Position numbers and translations under genes: made by a program
Shown: piece after piece, positions 6,600 through 11,576 of the stretch
Numbering within the stretch: position 1 is the first letter of the stretch
Layout of the letters: each line of letters opens with the position of its first letter
Assembly: GCA_036401755.1 (NCBI GenBank)
Contig: DASWUD010000144.1
Location: 1 to 11,576, forward strand
Reading direction: 5' to 3'
Source of the DNA: DASWUD01 sp036401755
GTDB lineage: Bacteria > Pseudomonadota > Gammaproteobacteria > Thiohalomonadales > Thiohalomonadaceae
DNA: 11,576 nt
The notes under the pieces: generated by a model
The model's database searches: none
Told to the model about the DNA's origin: nothing
The model's input: the letters and a program-made list of their open reading frames with translations, nothing else

Positions 6600-7894
6600 G
6601 GCCGCGCACGACCAGTTGTCCGGCGCTCTTTATCGCCGCCCCCGCCTCGGGGCAGGGCAAGACCTCCATCACCGCGGCACTCGCTCGCTATCACCGCAAT
6701 CAAGGGCGGCGCGTGCAGATCTTCAAGTGCGGTCCCGACTACCTCGACCCGATGATCCTGGCGCACGCCGCGGGCCAGCCGGTCTACCAGCTCGACCTGT
6801 GGATGACCGGCGAAGAGGATTGCCGCCTGCGCCTGGCGCGCGCCGCCGAGCAATCCGACCTGATCCTGGTGGAGGGGGTGATGGGGCTGTTCGATGGCAC
6901 ACCGAGCGGTGCCGATCTGGCACAACGCTTCGAGCTCCCCGTCGCCGCCATTATCGATGCCCGCGCCATGGCGCAGACCTTCGGCGCACTCGTCCACGGC
7001 CTCGCCAGCTATCGCTCCGGCCTGAGATTTCACGGCGTGTTCGCCAACCGCGTCGGCTCCGCGCACCACGCGGCGCTGTTGTGTGAATCATTGCCTGACA
7101 CAGTCGCCTTTCTTGGCCACCTGCCCCACGATGCACAGAGCACACTGCCGAGCCGCCATCTGGGGCTGGCGCAGGCGGAGGAGATCGCCGATCTCGACGC
7201 GCGCCTCGATCGTCTGGCCGTGGCCATTGGCAACACCGCACTGTGCGAATTGCCGCCGCCCGTCGCATTCGCTCTACCCGAGGTCACCGCACTGGCGCCG
7301 CTGCTCGACGGCGTGCGCATCGGCATCGCCCGCGACGCGGCCTTCAGCTTCATCTACCCGGCCAACCTCGATCTGCTGCGTGAGCTGGGCGCGGAGCTCC
7401 ACTTTTTCTCGCCACTTGCCGACAGCGCGCTGCCCGAGATCGACGCGCTCTGGCTGCCCGGCGGCTATCCCGAACTGCATCTGCAGCAACTGGCGAATAA
7501 CACCGCGCTGAAGCAGGCGCTCATTGCCCACCATGACGCGGGCAAGCCGCTGCTCGCCGAGTGCGGCGGGCTGCTCTACCTGTGCGAGAGCCTCACCGAT
7601 CAGCACGGCGTGCGCGCCGCGATGGCAGGACTCCTCCCCGGTCACGCCATGCTGCAGTCGCGCCTCGCCGCGCTCGGTCCGCAGGCGGTCACGCTGGAGG
7701 GGGGCGAGCTGCGCGGTCACACCTTTCACCACTCGCGCCTCGAAACCTCGATGCAACCCTTTACCCATGCTGTGCGCCACCCGGAGCGCTCGCCGGGCGA
7801 AGCGGTCTATCGCAGCGGCCGCCTTACCGCCGGCTATTTGCACCACTACTTCCCCTCCCACCCGGCGGCCACCGCCGCGCTGTTTCGTCCATGA
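6596..7894 (+). CDS. cbiA: Cobyrinate a,c-diamide synthase
   Basis: ATP- and glutamine-dependent amidation of the a and c acetate side chains of cobyrinic acid (the homologue CobB acts on hydrogenobyrinic acid in the aerobic pathway). 432 residues. The N-terminal dethiobiotin-synthetase-like domain has the P-loop APASGQGKTS (15-24), KCGPDYLDP (44-52) and VEGVMGLFDG (92-101). The C-terminal class I-like glutamine amidotransferase domain has LWLPGGYPELH, the nucleophile Cys323 in ECGGLLYL, and the C-terminal GYLHHYF with His416/His417. The start is the GTG at 6596, which overlaps the btuR stop as GTGA and has AGGGG at 6584-6588 seven bases upstream; the longer frame back to 6509 would extend into btuR with low-complexity Arg-rich sequence and is not credible. 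The stop overlaps the cobQ ATG. Whether the substrate is the cobalt-loaded or cobalt-free corrinoid cannot be told from this gene; the CobN or CbiK status elsewhere in the genome would tell. Confidence 0.94.
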   Translation: MRPRTTSCPALFIAAPASGQGKTSITAALARYHRNQGRRVQIFKCGPDYLDPMILAHAAGQPVYQLDLWMTGEEDCRLRLARAAEQSDLILVEGVMGLFDGTPSGADLAQRFELPVAAIIDARAMAQTFGALVHGLASYRSGLRFHGVFANRVGSAHHAALLCESLPDTVAFLGHLPHDAQSTLPSRHLGLAQAEEIADLDARLDRLAVAIGNTALCELPPPVAFALPEVTALAPLLDGVRIGIARDAAFSFIYPANLDLLRELGAELHFFSPLADSALPEIDALWLPGGYPELHLQQLANNTALKQALIAHHDAGKPLLAECGGLLYLCESLTDQHGVRAAMAGLLPGHAMLQSRLAALGPQAVTLEGGELRGHTFHHSRLETSMQPFTHAVRHPERSPGEAVYRSGRLTAGYLHHYFPSHPAATAALFRP

Positions 7895-9342
7895 GCGCAC
7901 GCACCTTGATGATCCAGGGCACCAGCTCCGATGCCGGCAAGAGCACGGTGGTGGCGGCGCTGTGTCGGGTGTTGAAACGGCGCGGGGTGCGCGTGGCACC
8001 GTTCAAGCCGCAGAACATGGCGCTCAACAGCGCGGTCACCGCCGATGGCGGCGAGATCGGTCGCGCCCAGGCGGTGCAGGCGCAGGCGTGCGGCCTGCCG
8101 CCGCACACCGACATGAATCCGGTACTGCTCAAACCCAACAGCGACACCGGCGCGCAGGTGATCATCCATGGCCACGCCGTGGCCAATTTCGATGCGCGTG
8201 GCTATCACGACTACAAACGCGTGGCGCTGCATGCCGTGCTCGACTCGTACCAGCGACTGCGCAGCCGTTATGAGGCGCTTATCGTCGAGGGCGCCGGCAG
8301 CCCGGCGGAGATCAATCTGCGCGAGGGCGACATCGCCAACATGGGCTTTGCCGAGGCGGTCGACTGCCCGGTGGTGCTGGTGGCCGACATCGATCGCGGC
8401 GGGGTCTTTGCGCAACTGGTCGGCACGCTGGAGCTGCTCAGCGAATCGGAACGCAACCGCATCAAGGGCTTCATCATCAACCGCTTTCGCGGTGATATCG
8501 CCCTGCTCGAACCGGGGCTGCGCTGGCTGGAGGAGAAAACCGGCAAGCCGGTGCTCGGCGTGCTCCCCTATCTGCACGACCTGCACCTCGAAGCGGAGGA
8601 TGGGTTGGGCGACACCCTGCGTTGGGAAGGTAACGCGCATGAACAGCTGCGTGTCGCGGTGCCGCTGCTGCCGCGCATCAGCAACCACACCGACTTCGAC
8701 GCACTGCGCCACCATCCGCAAATCGATCTCCACTTCATTGCGCCGGGCCAGGAGATTCCCGCCTGCGATCTGCTCATCCTGCCCGGCAGCAAGAGTGTGC
8801 GTGACGATCTCGATTTTCTGCGTGCGCAAGGCTGGGATACAGCACTGCTGAAGCATCTGCGCTACGGCGGCAAGCTGCTGGGGATCTGCGGTGGTTTTCA
8901 GATGCTCGGCCGGGAGCTGCACGACCCCGCCGGGATCGAAAGTGCCGCGGGCAGCTCAGCAGGGCTCGGCCTGCTCGACATGGCGACGACTCTGCAACCA
9001 CAAAAACAGCTGCACCGCGTCAGTGGCCGACTCACCTTGGCCGCGGCGGCGGTGGAAGGCTACGAGATCCACGCCGGCATCAGCACAGGTCCCGCGCTGC
9101 ACACGCCGTTTGCCCAGCTCGATGGGCGCAGTGACGGCGCCTGCTCGCAAGATGGCGCCATTATCGGCACCTATCTGCACGGCCTGTTTGATCACCCGGA
9201 GGCCTGTCGCGCCCTGCTGCAGTGGGCCGGGCTCAAAGCGGTCGCCACCCTCGATATCCGCGCCCTGCGCGAGGCGAGCATCGAGCGGCTCGCCGACACG
9301 GTTGAACAGCATCTCGACCTTGCCACACTGTTCGCCCTGTAG
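7891..9342 (+). CDS. cobQ: Cobyric acid synthase
   Basis: Glutamine-dependent enzyme that amidates side chains b, d, e and g of adenosylcobyrinic acid a,c-diamide to give adenosylcobyric acid (CbiP in the anaerobic naming). 483 residues, the family's usual size. The N-terminal ATPase domain begins with the P-loop GTSSDAGKS (10-18) and KPQNMALNS (39-47), then GEIGRAQ, DMNPVLLKP and EGAGSPAEIN (133-142). The amidotransferase domain has LILPGSKS, the nucleophile Cys333 in GICGGFQMLG, and His430 in GTYLHGLFDHP. The ATG at 7891 overlaps the cbiA stop (ATGA) and lacks a clear Shine-Dalgarno sequence, so it probably depends on coupling to cbiA translation. An open frame back to 7561 is a shadow of cbiA. 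Last gene of the cobalamin operon; the next gene is 91 bases away. No intrinsic terminator is obvious after it. cbiB and the nucleotide-loop assembly genes do not follow. Confidence 0.95.
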   Translation: MSARTLMIQGTSSDAGKSTVVAALCRVLKRRGVRVAPFKPQNMALNSAVTADGGEIGRAQAVQAQACGLPPHTDMNPVLLKPNSDTGAQVIIHGHAVANFDARGYHDYKRVALHAVLDSYQRLRSRYEALIVEGAGSPAEINLREGDIANMGFAEAVDCPVVLVADIDRGGVFAQLVGTLELLSESERNRIKGFIINRFRGDIALLEPGLRWLEEKTGKPVLGVLPYLHDLHLEAEDGLGDTLRWEGNAHEQLRVAVPLLPRISNHTDFDALRHHPQIDLHFIAPGQEIPACDLLILPGSKSVRDDLDFLRAQGWDTALLKHLRYGGKLLGICGGFQMLGRELHDPAGIESAAGSSAGLGLLDMATTLQPQKQLHRVSGRLTLAAAAVEGYEIHAGISTGPALHTPFAQLDGRSDGACSQDGAIIGTYLHGLFDHPEACRALLQWAGLKAVATLDIRALREASIERLADTVEQHLDLATLFAL

Positions 9343-9379
9343 TGTGCCGGTGAAGGCTCGCGGTGGACACACCACGCTC

Positions 9380-9407
9380 TGCACAAATTTGCCAAATCCT
9401 CTAAACT
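9380..9407 (+). promoter_or_regulatory. Weak candidate promoter before the hypothetical gene pair
   Basis: TGCACA (9380-9385, four of six to the -35 consensus) and TAAACT (9402-9407, four of six to the -10 consensus) are 16 bases apart in a stretch that is clearly richer in A and T than its surroundings (about 9380-9420). A transcript would start about 20 bases before the ATG at 9434. The gap of 91 bases from cobQ also suggests a separate transcription unit. Confidence 0.3.
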
Positions 9408-9433
9408 AGCCGTTTGTCCAATGGGAAACCGCC

Positions 9434-9751
9434 ATGTCCACATTCGCCGAGTTGCTGGCGCAGCTGCCCAGCGTCGACCATCTTGCGGCCATCGAGTTGC
9501 AACCCGACGATCACGGTAGTGTGATACGCATCGAGAACAAGCCCGGCCAGGCCGGTTCACTGCGCCTTTATCACGCACTGTTTACCCGCTTTGGCCTCAT
9601 CGATCGTGCCGCAGCCGAAGAGGGGTTGCGCCTCTACGCGGAACACACCGCCGATGCGCGGGCCCATCCCGGCAAGCACCCCAACATCGATCGGCTGTTC
9701 GCCATCATCGAGGGTGGCACGGCTTACCGTGTGACGCTCATCGCCAACTGA
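9434..9751 (+). CDS. Small conserved hypothetical protein (DUF2322-like)
   Basis: 105 residues, no signal peptide and no membrane segment, so probably cytoplasmic. The sequence resembles my memory of the DUF2322 family, whose function is unknown: it opens with FAELLAQLPSVDHL, has a central IENKPGQAGSLRLYHAL and RFGLIDRAAAEEGLRLYAEH, and a highly family-like ARAHPGKHPNIDRLF near the end. No catalytic motif is evident to me. The ATG at 9434 has only a weak GGGA upstream. Codon use looks like the neighbours', with no sign of recent transfer. The next gene starts 22 bases downstream with a strong Shine-Dalgarno sequence and is probably co-transcribed, so the two may act together. The family assignment needs a profile search; the coding call itself is firm. 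Confidence 0.78.
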   Translation: MSTFAELLAQLPSVDHLAAIELQPDDHGSVIRIENKPGQAGSLRLYHALFTRFGLIDRAAAEEGLRLYAEHTADARAHPGKHPNIDRLFAIIEGGTAYRVTLIAN

Positions 9752-9773
9752 TCACTCCAGAGGGAATATCCGC

Positions 9774-10544
9774 ATGAAAGATCCCATCGTCGTCGTCGGT
9801 ATCGGTGAAATGGCCGGGGTGTTCACCCGCGGCTTTCTCAAGTGCGGCTATCCGGTCTTTCCGCTGCGCCGCGGCGACGACATGGCCGCCGAGGCGAAGG
9901 CGCTGATAAAACCGGCGCTGGTGCTGGTGAGCGTCGGTGAGAACGATCTCCCTGCGGTGCTTAAACAACTCCCTGCGGCGTGGCGCGACCGCGTCGGTCT
10001 GTTGCAAAACGAACTGCTGCCGCGCGACTGGCAGCTGCACCAGCTGCGCGACCCCACGGTGGTCTCGGTCTGGTTCGAGAAAAAGAAGGGGCAGGAGTTC
10101 AAGGTACTGCTCCCCTCGCCGGTCTTCGGCCCCGCCGCAACGCTCATCGAGCAGGCGCTCGAAGCGCTCGGCATCCCCTGTTGGGAATTGAACAGTGCGC
10201 AAGCGCTGGAGTACGAGCTGGTACGCAAGAATCTTTACATCCTCACCACCAACATCGCCGGGCTGGCGTTGCCCGAAGGGACCAACGTGGATGCGCTGTG
10301 GAACCAACAGCAGCCGCTGGCGCGCGAAGTGGCCAATGAGGTGCTGGAGATCCAGTTCAAGCTGATCGGCAAGGCGCTCGATCGCAGCAAGTTGATCGAC
10401 GGCATGGTCGAGGGGATCGCCGGCGACCTTAAGCACAGGTGCATGGGACGCAGTGCGCCGGGCCGCCTGGCGCGCGCCCTGCAGCATGCGGATCAGTTCG
10501 GCCTGGCGGTGCCGCGGCTGCGTGCCATCGCCGCGCGAGGATGA
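9774..10544 (+). CDS. Rossmann-like putative NAD(P)-binding protein, ketopantoate-reductase-like
   Basis: 256 residues, probably cytoplasmic, function unknown. The N-terminus IVVVGIGEMAGVF (residues 5-17) has the strand, Gly-rich loop and helix of a dinucleotide-binding Rossmann fold (GxGxMA), followed by a second strand YPVFPLRRGDD and ALVLVSVGENDL. The C-terminal half is helical. Its ending, DLKHRCMGRSAPGRLARALQHADQFGLAVPRL, recalls the C-terminal domain of ketopantoate reductase (PanE), where a GR-containing segment precedes a helix and a GVPTP-like turn. Conserved PanE catalytic Lys, Asn and Glu residues are not clearly placeable, so I do not call it PanE. The ATG at 9774 has AGAGGGA (9759-9765) eight bases upstream. 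It follows the small hypothetical gene by 22 bases and ends seven bases before the next gene, suggesting a three-gene unit. Confidence 0.72.
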   Translation: MKDPIVVVGIGEMAGVFTRGFLKCGYPVFPLRRGDDMAAEAKALIKPALVLVSVGENDLPAVLKQLPAAWRDRVGLLQNELLPRDWQLHQLRDPTVVSVWFEKKKGQEFKVLLPSPVFGPAATLIEQALEALGIPCWELNSAQALEYELVRKNLYILTTNIAGLALPEGTNVDALWNQQQPLAREVANEVLEIQFKLIGKALDRSKLIDGMVEGIAGDLKHRCMGRSAPGRLARALQHADQFGLAVPRLRAIAARG

Positions 10545-10551
10545 GATAGCG

Positions 10552-11576
10552 ATGCCGGACGATGAGGGTTTCCTGCCCAAACCGAGCGAACTCTATACCG
10601 AGCAGGATATCCGCCGCTGGTTCGACGACCGCACCCTGGGCCGCGCGGCCAGCTACGGCGAGGCCATCAGCCACCTGACGATCCTGCCCGAGCTGCTGAT
10701 GGCCGAGGTGCAGGGCACCGAGCCGGAGCCCTACTTCGTCACCATCGACATCCACCGCCCCACGCCGCGCTCCATCACCATCGAAGCGGAGTGCAGCTGC
10801 CCGGTCGGCTTTAACTGCAAGCATGCCGCCGCGGTGTTGTACGCCGCCTTGCGCCTGCGCGGCCACGGGCCGCGCGCCAACCCCGTGGTGATGAGCTGGA
10901 TCGAGCACCTGGCCAATGGACATCGCCTGCCGCCGCTGCCGCCGCAGGCACCTACACCCAGCGGCGAGGCGATCCACTATCTGCTCGAACCGCACCAGCC
11001 ACCGCATCTCTACCACCTCACCCTGTTCAAGGGCGAGTTGAGCGAGCCCAGTCTGAAACGCACCCTCCCCGCCTGGCGCGGCATGGAGACGGCGCTCAAG
11101 CGCCCGCCACGTTGTGTGCAGAAGAGCGATCTGGCGATCTTCCGCGCCCTGCTGGAGCTCGATCAGCCGCTGTTCGAACCGGACACCTACATCATCGATC
11201 GCACCATGGAGAGCCCAATCCTGGAGGCGATCGTCGCCAGTGGCCGCGCCTGGCTCAAGGAACAGCCGAAGGGGCGCGGGCGCGCGCGCGCCGAAATTCC
11301 GCTGGTGCCGCTCACCCTGGGCCCGGCCCGCTCGGCGCAGCTCGAATGGCAGCGCGACGAGTACGGTTACTACCTCGCCACGCTGCTTGCCGACGAGAAC
11401 AGCTGGATCGTGCCGAGCCACGAGCAGCTCTACTACCTCGACCATGTCAGCGGCCGCGTGGGGCGCATCGGCGATGGCGAGGCGGAACAGCTGCTCAGCC
11501 ACCTGCTTCAGCTGCCGCCGCTCGATACCATCGACGCGCAGCTGGTGGCCGCCGCTCTTGCCCCCCTCGCCCCCCA
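10552..11576 (+). CDS. SWIM zinc-finger protein, probable N-terminus of an SNF2-family helicase (truncated by window edge)
   Basis: Open from the ATG at 10552 to the right edge, 341 complete codons with no stop. A SWIM zinc-binding motif lies at residues 81-91: C81-x-C83, five residues, C89-x-H91 (CSCPVGFNCKH), followed by AAAVLYAAL as is usual. Downstream are segments typical of the N-terminal region of bacterial SWIM-SNF2 proteins, such as RAEIPLVPLTLGP and SWIVPSHEQLYYLDHVSGRVGRI. The helicase motifs (Walker A GKT, DEAH) would lie beyond the window, so the helicase part is inferred from known family architecture and not seen. The start follows the previous stop by seven bases; GAGG at 10537-10540 is 11 bases upstream, slightly far. 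No functional link to cobalamin is apparent. A stand-alone SWIM protein is the alternative. Confidence 0.8.
   Translation, partial: MPDDEGFLPKPSELYTEQDIRRWFDDRTLGRAASYGEAISHLTILPELLMAEVQGTEPEPYFVTIDIHRPTPRSITIEAECSCPVGFNCKHAAAVLYAALRLRGHGPRANPVVMSWIEHLANGHRLPPLPPQAPTPSGEAIHYLLEPHQPPHLYHLTLFKGELSEPSLKRTLPAWRGMETALKRPPRCVQKSDLAIFRALLELDQPLFEPDTYIIDRTMESPILEAIVASGRAWLKEQPKGRGRARAEIPLVPLTLGPARSAQLEWQRDEYGYYLATLLADENSWIVPSHEQLYYLDHVSGRVGRIGDGEAEQLLSHLLQLPPLDTIDAQLVAAALAPLAP

Noticed and set aside
7846..8922. Long minus-strand open frame opposite cobQ
   Set aside because: Antisense to a gene with intact catalytic motifs, with no recognisable domain or good start signal.
9343..9433. Intrinsic terminator after cobQ
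   Set aside because: Only a very short GTGG/CCAC inverted repeat is present and no T-run follows, so I do not call a terminator.
10429..11502. Long minus-strand open frame opposite the SWIM gene
   Set aside because: The plus-strand frame carries the zinc motif and family-like sequence; the minus frame shows no domain.
1..11576. tRNA, rRNA, CRISPR array, insertion sequence or att site
   Set aside because: No cloverleaf, array of spaced repeats, transposase or terminal inverted repeats were seen on reading both strands; gene content and codon use look uniform across the window.

Overview
The window comes from a GC-rich proteobacterium. A TamA-type Omp85 protein, a BtuB/TonB outer-membrane import pair and a BtuR/CobO–CbiA–CobQ cluster together suggest a Gram-negative gammaproteobacterium, perhaps near the Chromatiales. 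The taxon is inferred from gene content and coding style, not from a marker gene.

Layout. Bases 1-1578 (minus strand) hold the first 526 codons of tamA. A divergent intergenic region (1579-2018) carries a probable tamA -10 box, a sigma70-like promoter facing right, a complete cobalamin riboswitch aptamer (about 1700-1893, with a kissing-loop arm to about 1932) and a leader segment that can pair with the btuB Shine-Dalgarno sequence. Then comes a tightly packed plus-strand operon of seven genes (2019-9342): btuB (outer-membrane corrinoid receptor), tonB (energy transducer), a PduO-type ATP:corrinoid adenosyltransferase, btuF (periplasmic corrinoid-binding protein), a BtuR/CobO-type ATP:corrinoid adenosyltransferase, cbiA (cobyrinate a,c-diamide synthase) and cobQ (cobyric acid synthase). 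Gaps inside the operon are 26, 3 and 2 bases, and the last three junctions overlap by four bases (ATGA, GTGA, ATGA).

After a 91-base, locally AT-richer gap with a weak candidate promoter come two less understood genes: a 105-residue conserved hypothetical protein (9434-9751) and a Rossmann-like protein resembling ketopantoate reductase (9774-10544). Last is the start of a SWIM zinc-finger protein, probably the N-terminus of an SNF2-type helicase, which runs off the right edge.

How it works together: BtuB and TonB bring corrinoid across the outer membrane and BtuF captures it in the periplasm. The two adenosyltransferases attach the upper ligand. CbiA and CobQ carry out the amidations on either side of adenosylation on the way to cobyric acid. 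The riboswitch should lower expression of the operon when cobalamin is plentiful. The inner-membrane permease/ATPase (BtuCD), ExbBD and the late steps (CbiB, CobU/CobS/CobT) are not in this window. Points most worth a second look are the two unrelated adenosyltransferases in one operon, the operon-embedded TonB, and the expression platform of the riboswitch.
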